DNA of 64,000 nucleotides from assembly GCF_023159225.1 (NCBI RefSeq), contig NC_063161.1, forward strand, positions 125,650,958 to 125,714,957, read 5' to 3'. Below, piece after piece: positions 10,836 to 22,594 of the stretch. Source of the DNA: Perognathus longimembris pacificus (lineage: Eukaryota > Chordata > Mammalia > Rodentia > Heteromyidae). The translations under genes were made by a program, and so were the position numbers. How positions within the stretch are numbered: the first letter of the stretch is position 1; every line of letters starts with the position of its first letter. The notes below the pieces were generated by a model. That model was not told the DNA's origin. It saw nothing but the letters and a program-made list of their open reading frames with translations, and searched no databases.

Positions 10836-11178
10836 CCATTTTCGGTGTATGTAGGATTATAGCATTATAAGCATTATTATGCCTGGACTTCTAGTTTTTT
10901 TTTCTTAAGATTTTCAATTTTTTAAAATTATTTCAGTTTTAAAAATAAAATCACACTGATCAAAATACATCGTACTTATTGACTGTAATTGTATGAATTG
11001 TAATGTCTTTGTATGACTACTTAAATGTGATAAAAATATAATGTAAAAAATATTTCTAGACTGGCCTGGTGCCAGTGGTTCACACCTGTAATTCTAGCTA
11101 CTCAGAGAGCTGTGATCTGAAGATTGCAGTTCAAAGGCAGCCCAAGCAGGAAAGTCTGTGAGAATCTTATTTCTCCAA

Positions 11179-11423
11179 TAAAATACTTTTCTTTTTTTTG
11201 CAGTGGTGGGGGGGGGGGCAGACATGGGGCCTGAACTCAGGGTCTGAACTCTGTCCCTGGCTTCTTTTTGCTCAAGGCTAGCACTCTACCACTTGAGCCA
11301 CAGTGCCACTTCTGGCTTTGTCTGTATATGTAATGTTGAGGAATCGAACCCAGGGCTTTATGCATGTGAGTCAAGCACTCTACCACTAGGCTACATTCTC
11401 AGCACCATCAGTAAACTACTTTT
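11179..11423 (-). mobile_element. Antisense IDL-Geo SINE inserted in a SINE
   Basis: The element (about 11191-11411) reads antisense: T-run, G-run, GGGCCTGAACTCAGGG, GCTAGCACTCTACCACTTG, GAATCGAACCCAGGG. TSDs are TAAAATACTTTT (11179-11190) and TAAACTACTTTT (11412-11423), with one mismatch. A 13-G run at about 11208-11218 is unusual for the family. Confidence 0.85.
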
Positions 11424-11426
11424 TAG

Positions 11427-12551
11427 AAAGCCCAGAAGTCCAAGAGACATATGAAAAAGTGCTCTACATCACTGGCCATAAAAGAAATGCAAATCAAAAC
11501 AACATTGAGATTCCATCTCACCCCAGTAAGAATGTCATATATCAAGAAAACTAACAATAACAATTGTTGGAGGGGATGTGGCCAAAAGGGAACCCTACTT
11601 CATTGTTGGTGGGAATGTAAACTGGTTCAGCCACTCTGGCAAGCAGTATGGAGATTCCTCAGAAGGCTAAATATAGAACTCCCCTATGACCCAGCAGCCC
11701 CACTTTTGGGTATCTGTCCAAAAGAACACAAACAAAATCACAGTAAAGCCACCAGCACAACAATGTTCATTGCAGCACAATTTGTCATAGCTAGAAGCTG
11801 GAACTAACCCAGATGCCCCTCAGTAGACGAATGGATCAGGAAAATGTGGTACATATACATAATGGAATTTTATGCCTCTATCAGAAAGAATGACATTGTC
11901 CCATTTGTAAGGAAATGGAAGGACTTGGAAAAAATTATACTAAGTGAAGTGAGCCAGACCCAAAGAAACATGGACTCTATGGTCTCCCTTATTGGGAATA
12001 ATTAGCACAGGTTTAGGCAAGTCACAGCAGAGGATTACAAGAGCCCAATAGCTATACCCTTATGAACACATAAGATGATGCTAAGTGAAATGAACTCCAT
12101 GTTATGGAAATGACTGTTATATCACAGTTGCAACTATTTTCAATGTCCCATGTGTATCTGTAGCTTCTATTATTGATGATATTCTTGTATCGCCTTCCTG
12201 TGGTTGTACCTACACTATCTCTGTAATCTTATCTGAGTATATTGGAAACCGTGTATACTGGTATTAGAAGTAGGAAATTGAAAGGGAATACCAAAATTGA
12301 GAGACACAGGGTAAAAAAAGACAAAGGACTACAAAAGCAATACTTGCAAAACTGTTTGGTGTAAATCAACTGAACACCTCATGGGGGGAAAGGGAAAGGG
12401 GGAGGAGAGAGGGGGGTATGAGGGACGAGGTAACAAACAGTACAAGAAATGTATCCAATGCCTAACGTATGAAACTGTAATCTTTCTGTACATCAGTTTG
12501 ATAATAAAAATTTGAAAAAAAAAACAAAAAAAAAATTAAAAAGGCCAGAAG
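11427..12551 (+). mobile_element. 5'-truncated L1 3' end with TSD
   Basis: The element (11439-12539) carries the ORF2 C-terminus, a 3' UTR with a purine/G-rich tract (about 12381-12415) and an A-rich tail. TSDs are AAAGCCCAGAAG (11427-11438) and AAAGGCCAGAAG (12540-12551), with one mismatch. They lie inside the host SINE right-monomer junction. Confidence 0.93.
11439..12005 (+). pseudogene. L1 ORF2 C-terminal fragment with one nonsense codon
   Basis: The frame encodes the characteristic L1 ORF2p C-terminal segment: [19 protein letters not shown], then [28 protein letters not shown] and [16 protein letters not shown]. It ends LIGNN-stop at 12003-12005. A single in-frame TAA at 11805-11807 sits where the copy at 57359 has a CAA-type codon (Q before PRCPSVDEW). 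This is a likely C-to-T change. EN and RT domains are absent through 5' truncation, so the fragment is nonfunctional. Confidence 0.95.
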
Positions 12552-12849
12552 TGGCACTGAAGCTCAAGTGGTAGTGCACTAGCCTTGAGCAAAAGGAGCT
12601 CAGAGATAGCACCCTAGCCCCAAGGGGAAAAAAAAGAAAAGAAACAACACCCCTTTTAAAACAAATTGTCACAAAATAGCATGAATAGTTATCACTGGGA
12701 ATCAGGATTGTGCATAAGGCTAATTTTCTGTATTATACTAGGTCTGTGTGCTAACTCTTCAACAGTGAGTTATTTTTTGTTTTCTCTTTTTGTGGTGGTG
12801 CCTCAAGCCCAAGTGATATTTATTTACATGTCTTTAATTATCTCAGTTC

Positions 12850-13100
12850 TTTTTTTTGGAAATTAATTTTTTATTGTAAAGGTGATGTAAAGAGTTACAG
12901 TTACATAAATCAGGTAATGAGTGCACTCCTTTTTGAACAGTGTGATGTCTTCCCTCATTTGAAATTCTCAATTCTTAAAATTAACACAAATCAATTGTAC
13001 AAATGATTTTTATTCTGATATTTTTATACATGCCAATAATGGGCTTTGATGGTATTAATCATGTTCACTCTCTGTATGAATCTTTTTAATCCCCTTTCCT
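12850..13100 (-). repeat. Old antisense L1 3' ends
   Basis: TTTTTATTGTAAAGGTGATG, then AGTTACAGTTACATAAATC, matches antisense L1 3' UTR. A second old piece follows at 12995-13100 (TTTTTATACATGCCAATAATG). Confidence 0.6.
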
Positions 13101-13105
13101 TTCTC

Positions 13106-13390
13106 ATGCTAATCCTAGCTACACAGAAAGCTGAGATCTGAGGACTGAGGTTTGAAGCAAGTTGAAGCTGGGGCAGGCAACTCTGTGAAGCTCTTACCTC
13201 CGGTTAACCACCAGAAATCTGGAAGTGGAGCTGTGCCTCAAATGACCATTAGCCTTCAGTGTAAAAGCTAAGGGGCAGTGCACAGAACCAGAGTCCAAGC
13301 TCTTGTACTGGCACATGTGAACACACATACAAACACTGGCACACACATAGACACAGACACAAACATGCACACACACACACACACACTATA
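13106..13390 (+). repeat. 7SL-Geo composite SINE
   Basis: The left part has GCTAATCCTAGCTACACAG and CTCTTACCTCCGGTTAACC. The right part has GGAAGTGGAGCTGTGCCTC and CCAGAGTCCAAGC. The tail is AC-rich, to about 13387. Confidence 0.8.
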
Positions 13391-15050
13391 ATCCTTTCTT
13401 TTAGCTTTTTGAAGTTTATTACTGTTATGTATACTCACCCTGTTTCTTGCTCCTAATTGGATTTACTAAACATTGACCAATATTTATTTATTTTCTTAAA
13501 GTATTTACTTAAAATTTGAAACTATAGATTCTTTCTGCTTCTTTGAGATGCAAATCTATAGTCCTCAAATATTCAAGGTCCAAGGAGTTACTCATTTGAA
13601 ATGAAATTAAAGAGATTAGCCTCCTGTGTCTCAGTTTGTTTTAGAAGGTAAGAGTTTATTTCTGAGTACTCTTTGCAAACACAGATGGCCTAAGCTCATC
13701 AAGTAGAACTAGACTCCCCTTCTAACATTGTCTAGTAATTTTTCATTAACTCAAGCATTAAGAAATTCTAATCCATCCACGTTTGTTTCAGTGGAGTTGA
13801 ATCCAATCGCCTTCTCCATTGCAATAGCTGTAACAAAGTGTTGTGGCTTGTTTAGTTGGTCCAGTGCAGTTTTCTCTTATTCTAGTAACCCAGTGCCAGA
13901 GAAAGGGTCAAATTAAAATGATACTTTATATGCAGCTAACCATGCTGCTTTGAATTGTGATATTCTTGTTTCATGCATGCGCTCTGGCCTGTAACCAGAG
14001 TTTGTATGTAAGCAGAGAATAATATATATGTACGTACATATGTATGTATGAAGAGAGTAATATCTTAACAATTTATTCCCCCCTGTACTATTTCCATGCT
14101 GTAGTTGCTGAGTACAAGTGTGTTGAGGATTTTCACTCACGGTTAGAAGTGGCCATTTCTATTCTTTAGAACCACCGGAGTTTTGAGGTAAAAGGAAATT
14201 CTTTCTTGTCCTAGTATCTAGCTTTCCAATCTACTATTCCATGACCCAAAGGGATTAATGACATAGCTAGTTAACAGTTGACTAAAAGCAATTCAGTGCT
14301 ATTTCCACCAGGCTATTGATACCCAATACTCAGCTGTGTGTTAAAGACACTTGGGGAGCTTTTAAACATGCTCATGCAGTTTTTCCATCAAGACCAATTG
14401 ATTAAGAAACTCTGGCTGTAGATTCCAGTCACTGGTGGTTTGTATGTAATAGCTCACTAGGTGATTCTAATATGCAGCCAGGTCTAAGAAGCACCAGAAT
14501 TTGCACTCTCCCTATTGCAATCTATTACAGCTTAGAAGGAGAAGATGGTTGGTTTGCATCTTGCACAGAGGCAGAAGGCTAATGTTTGAATGCTGTTAGT
14601 CATATGTGAGTGGGCTCACATTTTGAAAGCAGCCATCATGCCTTATTTTTTACTCTTCCTGTTGATTTCCTGCCTCGAAGTATATAAAGTTGTGTGTGGC
14701 TCTCACTGTTTTTCTGGTTATGGTTGCTCACCGAACCCGAGAAGATGGCCTTTGTAACAAAGCAAACAGCACTTGATGTACAGCTGGGGCTGGCCTCTTT
14801 ACAGATTGGGCTATTGGGCACAGAGGGAAAGCATTTTCAATGTACATTTCTATAACATTACCAATCTACTAGACTGCTGGCCTGCAAATCTATGCAGGTG
14901 ATAGGAGTCTGCAGGTACTTCAGATGTATTTCAGGAAATTGCATGCTTCCATAGAGAAAGACATTGTGTAAATTTATTATCCAAATAAGCCAGCTTAACA
15001 CAGTAATAATTGTAATTAAAAATAAATCCAGTCCCTATGGCATAGATTTC
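13391..15050. other. Unique noncoding DNA
   Basis: No repeat family is recognised apart from short AT-rich tracts near 14023-14050. A 55-codon plus frame covering about 14694-14860 includes two CpGs but has no credible splice sites. Confidence 0.5.
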
Positions 15051-15140
15051 TTTGTTTCTTTTTCCTTTCTCTGTGTTTTCTTTCTCTATCTCTTTCTCTC
15101 CCCCCCTCACCCTTCCCTTCCTTTCTGTCTTTCTTTACCT
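15050..15140 (+). repeat. Polypyrimidine tract
   Basis: About 90 bases almost entirely C/T on the plus strand (TTTCTTTCTCTATCTCTTTC, CCCCCCCTCACCC). It could form H-DNA. Confidence 0.7.
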
Positions 15141-15416
15141 TTGTAAAGAAATCTAAGGCTTTTTAAAAATTGCTTCATGCCTTAACTGCAAGATTTTGAG
15201 TAAGAACTAAGCTTTTTAAGTAGGTGTTCTTTTTTTTTTTCTTTTTAATCCACCAGGCATAAATTAAAACCAAACTAGGAGACTGAAGTATCTCCTCCCT
15301 CTCCCTCCCACACCACCCTGGGCTGGATCTGAATTTGCTGATGATTACAGTATTTGTAGGAACACTTATCTTCTGGAGCAAAAGGAATTCTATGGCTCCA
15401 AATGCAGGGAAAGAAT

Positions 15417-15420
15417 TGGA

Positions 15421-15483
<63 letters not shown>

Positions 15484-15696
15484 TTTTTTTTGGCCAGTCC
15501 TGGGCCTTGGACTCAGGGCCTGAGCACTGTCCCTGGCTTCTTCCCGCTCAAGGCTAGCACTCTGCCACTTGAGCCACAGCGCCGCTTCTGGCCGTTTTCT
15601 GTATATGTAGTGCTGGGGAATCGAACCTAGGGCCTCGTGTATCTGAGGCAAGCACTCTTGCCACTAGGCTATATCCCCAGCCCCTGGAAACTATAT
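15417..15696 (-). mobile_element. Young antisense IDL-Geo SINE with perfect TSD and (TA)n tail
   Basis: Identical 12-bp TSDs, TGGAAACTATAT, lie at 15417-15428 and 15685-15696. Between them is an antisense element with a 26-T run and CpG-rich monomers (GCCGCTTCTGGCCG, GAATCGAACC). About 37 bp of (TA)n separates the tail from the left TSD, which itself ends in TATAT. Confidence 0.95.
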
Positions 15697-15699
15697 TTT

Positions 15700-16265
15700 T
15701 ATTCTCTCTCTCATCATTTAAATCATCAGGGAAAACACAATTAAGCAATTTCAAAGTTATAATTTTATGGAGATTTGAACACTACATCTCTAACCACTGT
15801 TTAAAAATTATTAAATTTTCTTATTATTCATAGTTCCAATCTTTGGTAGACAGTGGTGACACAAGAACGTGATCTTTACCAAAAACCATTTGAAAATTCC
15901 CAGGCTAATCATAGAAACAGATAAAAAAAAAAAAGTGAAAATGATTAGGGATTTCAGAGTTGTAGAGTTGCTCCCTTACCATTGTGATCATTAACTGAGA
16001 CACTGCAGACTCTAACCTTTGGCTTTTGAAGCTAGGGGCTGATGGGAAAGTGTGTTACCTGCAAATCATAGACCTGCCATGGATACTATTAGAAGGAACA
16101 GGAAACAGTCTTTAACTACTCCACCTTTGCACCTTATCCTTGTAATCTTCCGATGCAAAGATTCATTTATAGTTACCTTTAATATCACCAAAATCCACTT
16201 TGGTTGATAGAGGGTTCTGAGAATACCTGTTTTTTGAGCAAGTCACTTCCCTTGCATGATTCTAC
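15700..16265. other. Unique DNA between the SINE and the LTR
   Basis: AT-rich; no feature seen. Confidence 0.5.
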
Positions 16266-16694
16266 TGTTGGGGGGGGGGGTGGTCCACGTCCCCCCACCC
16301 CCACCTCGAGTTCACCACTAAGAGACAGTCTCAAGCAAAAAGATGGGTTTATTGGGGAAGCAAAAAGCAAACTGCCTGGCCAGGGACATAGCAGAGACTT
16401 GGGAGCTGAAACTACATCCCTGAAAAGCAGGCTGACCGGCCAGGGACACAGCGCAGACTCAGGAGCTGCCACTGCCCCTGAGCAGTCCTCAAATTGGGGT
16501 TTATAAAGGTAAAAGCATAGCACAAATGTAGGAGGTTGACGCAGGGGGTAGAGCATGCAGCAAAGCAAGCAAGCCATTTACAGAAGCAGAATTTGAGGGT
16601 CAGGTTGACCTAATAATCAAGATGGAGTAAGCTCTATTCTCCTCAACATTTCCTACCGTGTTTCCCTAATCAAGATGGAGTCAGCTCTACAACA
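16266..16694 (-). mobile_element. Solo LTR, antisense, near-complete
   Basis: The 429-bp element has TGTTG...CAACA termini and likely 4-bp TSDs, CTAC (16262-16265 and 16695-16698). On the minus strand a TATAAA box (plus 16500-16505) lies about 150 bp upstream of AATAAA (plus 16348-16353), as expected for U3, R and U5. It contains a tandem duplication of about 60 bp (16366-16425 and 16426-16485, both with GGCCAGGGACA and GGAGCTG) and a repeated TAATCAAGATGGAGT near its U3 end. A G-run lies at the left edge. Short TSDs suggest ERV1 rather than ERVK. Confidence 0.8.
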
Positions 16695-16699
16695 CTACT

Positions 16700-17440
16700 T
16701 GCTTGAGACTTCTCAATAAAATTCTAGTTCTGTGTATTTTTTAACTGCTAAGCTGAAGTTGCTTCCTTTCCTAAGCCTGCATTTTGTTTTATCTGGAGTT
16801 TGAAACTGGCCACAGTGTGTTTATATCAAAGCAACCTACAAACATGACTACTAAACAGGGAACTTGGGGGTGGGGCACTGATTTTTAAACCTTTTCCAGC
16901 ACAGGCAGCTGAGTAGATTAAGACTCTTCATCTCTACATATGTATGTATATTTCCTTTCCTTTCTAGAAACCCAGACACTATGCAAGGTAGAAAGGATTC
17001 ATCTAGAGCTCTTGCTTTTAATTCTGAGAAACAGGTTTGCATGCTTATCTATGTGAATGTCCTCACCTAAGACAGCTTGTTTCATTAAACTGTTCCAAAT
17101 AATTAAACAAAATAATGTTTGCAATGTGCTCAGCATAGAGCCTAGCTCTGGTAAGACAGTAATAGTACAATAATAGTCATTACCTGTGCCAGGGAATAAT
17201 TTGTGTATAATCTCTTCACCTAGCCTTGGAGGTAGAGAAAATTTGTACCTTAAGAAGTGTTTTCCCTGTATTTATTTCTTCTTCTGAATTTTTTTTTGTG
17301 ACAAAATTTGTACAAATCTGGTTTGATACCAAACATAGATATGTATTTTCTCCCAACTTTATATTGAATACAGTGTTCTCTTAAAATACTTGGAGTGTTA
17401 GGATGAGAATCTCAATGTCTCTTCTGTTGTGAAAAGACAG
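16700..17440. other. Unique DNA
   Basis: No repeat or exon recognised. Confidence 0.5.
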
Positions 17441-17441
17441 T

Positions 17442-17694
17442 CAGGTGCTGGTGGATCAATACTAGCTACTCAGGAGGCTGAGATATGAGGATCATGGTTT
17501 GAAACCAGTTTGCATAGAAAACTCCAAGACACCATTATCTCCAAAGTAACCACCAAAAGCCAGATGTGGAACACAGCTGTGGCTCAAGTAGTAGAGCACT
17601 AGCTGTGAACAAAAAAAAAGCTCAGGGATAGCACATAGGCCCTTTGTTCAAGCTTCAGTACTGGCACTAAATAAATAAATAAATAAATAAATCC
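17442..17694 (+). repeat. 7SL-Geo composite SINE
   Basis: GCTACTCAGGAGGCTGAGAT on the left; CTGTGGCTCAAGTAGTAGAG on the right; tail of (AAAT)n. Confidence 0.88.
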
Positions 17695-18396
17695 CTGTTC
17701 CCCAACTGACATTCAGAAATGTTTTCTTGATACGAGCATTATCTCTGCCTGGAGGGGAAATTGTGGAATGAATATAGTGATCCTTGTCTGGTTTGTCTTT
17801 CTGTCTGTCAGCCTATGACCCTCTTGACCCTCTGTTCACAGCTACCTACCCTTCCTCTCCTATAGTCATTCAGACTCCTGGTGTTTTGTATGTCATAGTA
17901 ATAACCTAGATGTAGCTGTCTCAGGCTAAAGTATCCCAAAGCTACTCCTGTACCTGATATTCATGAGCTGTGTAAACCTTGACCCTTAAATATGGGCATG
18001 AGTTGTGGATATCACACTCATCGTTGGATGGAATTAGACTATGGTTGATTTTAAGTAGAGGCTATTATTCTTCAAGGATCTGGCCAGTGAATCTTTGATA
18101 ACGACCACGTTCTTCTTGAAGTCAGAGATTTGAAGCCTGAGACAGACTAATTGTGAGGGAGACCATATGTTGCTGGCTTTGAGTTACATAAACTGGACAG
18201 AACCAATTCGTGAGGACTTAAGAACAGCCTCTAGAAACTGTCAGACATCCAGAGAACAGGCATACAGCTTCCAGGATATGAATTGTGTCTTCCATCTACC
18301 TGCACTCAGAAGTACCTCCTTTCCCAGACCCTCAAACAGAAAATTTAACTTGCCTGACAACTTGAGTATGAAACCCTAAGTAAAAGATCCAACACA

Positions 18397-18640
18397 AGCC
18401 GGGTACAAGTGACTCATGCCTTTAATGCTATCTCAGGAGGCTGAGATCTGTAGTTTACGGTTTGAAGCCAGCCTGAGCAGGAAAGTTCCTGAGATTCCGA
18501 TCTCAAATTAACCACCAGTAAAACGGAAGTGGTACTGTGGCTCAAAGCTTTAGAGTGCTAGCCTTGAGTGCAAAAACTGAAGGACAGTGCCTATGTCTTG
18601 AGTTCAAGCCTTTTGACCACCACCACCAACAACAAAATGA
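18397..18640 (+). repeat. 7SL-Geo composite SINE
   Basis: CTCAGGAGGCTGAGATCTG, AAGCCAGCCTGAGCAGGAAAG, then ACTGTGGCTCAAAGC and GAGTTCAAGCC. The tail has CAC/CAA units. Confidence 0.88.
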
Positions 18641-19540
18641 CCCAGAATTAACTTCTGACCTAGAAAACAATATGACTATGAGAATTGTTATTGTTTTAGC
18701 TGCTAACTATGGCCATTTACTCACCAGCAAAAGGAAACTGGAATTAGAGCATCCTTAAATTTCAAGAAGAGGTGCTCAGTAAACGTCTTCTACTTTTTAA
18801 CCAGAAATAAGAGCATTTGCAAATGAAAGGATTTACAGCTTGAGATTAACTGAAGATATTGTTCCAACTTGAATAGCAGCTGAGAGAACTATCTGTTCAG
18901 AAAGAAGGGAAGTACTAGAGAAAAGACCACTGAATAAATGATCTTTAGGATCAGACAGCAATTTTGATGAAGCAGGAGGTGTTGGCAAGCTCTTTCAGGG
19001 TGGGAGATGAAAAATTGAACAAAACTAAAAATGAGACACCTTAGAATTTGCCATAGAACAGACAAGACAGAAGGTTATAGCACTCCTGGTTTAGTGCTGC
19101 TCTTGGAGCAGATTTCCCTTAGTTAGGAAGGGCACTGTTTCACCTTCCAGAGAGACTAGGTTATACACACAGACATAGCCAGGGGGATTTGTCCACTGTC
19201 AAATAGCCAAACTAATATTAAGAGAAGAAAATCCTCTCACCGCTGAAAGATAAATGGAACAAAAGAGAAAAGAAACAGAAGTGCTGCAGGCAAGTCTGGG
19301 CTTACCCACTGGGAGCTCAATTACTACTTCCTACCTTAGGCTGCCAATTCTCCAAGCACAATCAGGGCTTGGGAATGGAAAGAGGTAAGTGGAGAATAAC
19401 AAAACTCAAGTCACATTGGTATTATTTGCAGGCTATGCTTGACATGCATATGCAAAAAATATCAGCAACAGTGTTGGCCTTCTCTTGTTAGGGAAACTGA
19501 GGCTCCCAAGTCAAGATCTGCCTGAAATTGCAGGGGTATG
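18641..19540. other. Unique DNA containing the 45-nt exon candidate
   Basis: Apart from the splice-bounded block at 19340-19384, no repeat is recognised. Confidence 0.45.
19340..19384 (+). other. Possible 45-nt cassette exon
   Basis: A good pyrimidine tract and acceptor (ACTTCCTACCTTAG, ending at 19339) is followed 45 nt later by a strong donor, AAAGAG|GTAAGTGG. The length is a multiple of three and all three frames are open. One of these is phase-compatible with the end of the 6417-6570 candidate, which needs one nucleotide to finish its last codon. The block is too short for composition to argue for coding. The call rests only on the splice signals. Confidence 0.2.
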
Positions 19541-19554
19541 TGTGTGTGGTGAGG

Positions 19555-19755
19555 ATGATGCTGGGGCTTGAACTTGAGCTGTTGCTTTTTCCCCTGCTCA
19601 ACTAAGACTCTACAATTTAAGCTATATCTCCACTTCTAGCTTCATGCTGGTTAATTGGTGATAAGAATTTCAGGAATATTTCTGCCAGATCCTCAGATCT
19701 CAGCCTCCTGAGCAGCTAGGATTACATATTAGAGCCACACCCCTGGCTGAGTGCC
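19555..19755 (-). repeat. Antisense 7SL-Geo composite SINE
   Basis: GGGGCTTGAACTTGAGCTG (antisense Geo end) is followed by GGTTAATTGGTGATAAGAATT and CAGCCTCCTGAGCAGCTAGG (antisense 7SL part). Confidence 0.82.
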
Positions 19756-19759
19756 AAAC

Positions 19760-21840
19760 TTTATGAGTTTAGGGAATGTCATTAGTGGTGGGTGAAGGGG
19801 AAGTGTCTTGAGTTGTTTTTCAGGAGAATAAAGGGGAGTGGTCAGCTCTGCCCATTTTAGGTTCTTATTTCTGAATGTAAAATTAAAAATAATTCAAATG
19901 GAGACACTGGGCAAGAGATTTCAGTAAAAAGAGATTTAAGTAAAACAAGCAGAGGGAACTCAGAAGCAAGACACGCTTAGGAAGGACATGATGGGCTGGT
20001 TTAATCTGAAAGTACAAATTCTGGGGAAGTGGCATATGGGACTCCAGTCTCAGCTTTAAGATAAATGGTATGTTATCAATGAGGCTCAAGGACATTTAGT
20101 CTGAGACAATTTTGTGTCCTTGAAATATAGATGTCTGTTTTGTGGTGGCTTTTGAATGCTCAGCTCACAAGAAAAGGGACAAGAGTAGGCCAGGCAGCTG
20201 TGTTGAAGGTATGTGTGCCTGATCCCTAGTGCTTAATAAGCATCTGGAGCAGGAACAATACAGGAGAGGAGGTCTCTGTCCTCCTGCTCAGTGACAGAAC
20301 ATGAAGCAGAAAAGAAAGATGGTATTTGTGCACTTTCAATCAGACTATAGGTTAAAACAATGTTCATGTCTCAGTTCTTGCTTTCTGTCTTTCATTTCTG
20401 TCTATATCTTTAGGTTATCCTGTCTCAGAAGCACTGAATTGTGTCTCCGAAGAGGAATAGGAAATAGAAAAAAAAAGTAACTAGTTTGAAATCAACACCC
20501 AAACTCCTAATCTCTTCTGTGAGGTACAGAAGAGAGAGTTTGTTCTTCAGAAAGCCATTTAATTTCTCTGAAAAAAAATCGAATAATCCATTCAGCTCTG
20601 ACAAATCTTTGCCTGACTCCCACAATTTACTGAGCATCTAAAATAAATAAAGTACAGGACTAAGAGATTATAGGAAATTCAGAAAGACTGACTATCTATG
20701 CTTGCAAATTTATTTATTTAACACACATTTACAAAATCTTCTTTGTCTCTGGGTAGATACTAGGAAATACTTCTCTAGGCTAGGATATTTTCCTCTATAA
20801 ATCAGTTATGCAATGAAATTTGGTTCATAAATTCCCACCTTCTTTAATATCGGTCTTATATCAGTGATGTTCCTACAAATGAGTCAGAGAATGTTATCTT
20901 TTATTTTTCTGATTTCTTTTTAAAAATGGGTACTTTCAATGTTCAAGTGGCCCATTTACCTTGATAGTGTGTACAGATAATCTTTGTGTTTGTTTTTAAG
21001 CAGTTGCTAGGTTTTAAACCATGGACCATCACTTTATATCACAGAAAATATAAGTCCATTTAGGAGATTTGATTTTTGTCTTACATTCTGAGAAATGAAA
21101 ATTATATAAAATTCTTGAGTTCCACCGTCTTTAAAAACAAAACCTTCACTAGGTAATTTGATAGTGAATATCTAAATGGTACAGGAAAACTGCTATGTGT
21201 TTTGTCGATCACAAAGTTGTGTATCTTTTCCATCGCTTAAAAGAACATCATCTGTGAATTTTTTAAGTGATGTAGACATGAAGAATAAAGCTCTCTAATA
21301 TGCTGAAAGTAAACAAATGAGTGAAAATGCCAAACACTGCCGTCTCCTCCCTCTGGTGTGGCTCTCAGAATGGTTGGTTGGGTGTGACACATTCTTCTAT
21401 AATGTAAGGACAAGAAGACATAAACCAGCATTTTTAACATTCTCCATCTTTACTTGGAAGTGTCTATTGGTTCATATTTCATGTCACCACAGTCATCATT
21501 GTCCACCTGCTATTGTCCTCCATCTTCCCAGGTGACTGCAGCTCGTCTTGGAGAGTAGAGTATAAATAATACCTAAATGCACGTGTACCTGTGCATAATC
21601 AATCACCTCATGACCAACAAACTCATGAACTTCAAACTCATGTCTGTCTGATCCAAAATTTTCTTTAACCAGTCTACTTTATGGTCTCTAGGAGAGGAGA
21701 ATTTGTAATTGTTTTCTTCCAGCATATGTAAAGGGCATTGTGCTGTGCTGTTGTTTGGGTATTTTGAATTGCATGCTGAGAAAAATCAAGATAAAGTTTT
21801 GTCAGCAACTAGTGAAGAGTACAACAGAGGCTGTGTTAAC
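19760..21840. other. Unique AT-rich DNA
   Basis: No recognised repeat. A 70-codon minus frame (20425-20637) has no start or splice context. Confidence 0.45.
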
Positions 21841-21849
21841 CTAAGTGTC

Positions 21850-22320
21850 TGTAATTCTGATGCTTTGAATGCTGCTGATCCAAGAGAGCTGCCTCTGGGA
21901 GTCAGTCAGTACATAGGGGCTAGAAACAGTTCAGGCAGAGCAGGGAATGTCTTACACATACAAACTAACCAATCAAATCTATAGCCTTAATTCCCAGCAA
22001 CCTCTTTTATTCAGTTTGTATATCCTGAGCCACTAATCAGGTGCTAATCAGGTGGGTAACAAACACTATGCACTGCCCCTATGCCCTGGAGCTAGTGAAA
22101 CTCAAACCATCTAGCTCTGACCCAACCTATTTGTAGCCTTGTTGCTTGTTTCTCACAAATTAAAGTTCTGGACTCCAATTTGCCCTTCTCTTCTTGCCTT
22201 TCTGACTGACCTCTGGAGGTTCCCCAAGGTGTGGCATCCCCTCTTCTCCAGGGAATTGTGCGTGGTAATGAATTATTTCTCAGTGGTTGTCCTCTCCTGA
22301 TGAATTGTCTTAGCCATACT
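21850..22320 (+). repeat. Possible ERV1-like LTR
   Basis: U3-like features are present: CTAACCAATCAAATC with a CCAAT motif, and the repeat CTAATCAGGTGCTAATCAGG. They are followed by TTCTCACAAATTAAAGTTCTGG, which resembles an R/U5 polyadenylation region, and a T/C-rich U5-like stretch. Boundaries and TSD are not found. Confidence 0.3.
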
Positions 22321-22594
22321 TATATAATGATGAATAGAAACTCCTTCGAGCTCAAATGAATTTGAGGGGCATGGATACACAGTTGATAGAAAAGTGTGTT
22401 TGTGTTTTGATACTTTAAATGTTACCAGTTTATGTCTTTATTATTGGTTATTTCACCAATTCATATTTTTCCTCTTTCAATCAATGTTTATTAACTTTTT
22501 CCTCTATTAAAATACTATGGTAAGAACTGAAGTTAGATTGAGGAAAAGCAATCCCTGTGTTCCCAGGAACAATTAATGGGAACTTAAAGTTAAA

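Larger units (their letters stand above)
11052..12640 (+). repeat. 7SL-Geo SINE split into three pieces by two later insertions
   Basis: The host SINE pieces are 11052-11190 (7SL-derived left, GGTTCACACCTGTAATTCTAG), 11424-11438 (around the monomer junction) and 12552-12640 (Geo right part, TGGCACTGAAGCTCAAGTGG). An antisense IDL-Geo sits in the first gap and an L1 3' end in the second, each with its own TSD. Confidence 0.85.

Noticed and set aside
15175..15651. 158-codon minus-strand open frame
   Set aside because: It is an antisense SINE plus (TA)n and T-run translation; the protein is repeats of IY and K.
16185..16577. 130-codon minus-strand and 100-codon plus-strand frames
   Set aside because: Both are translations of the solo LTR, which has TATA and polyA signals and terminal repeats.
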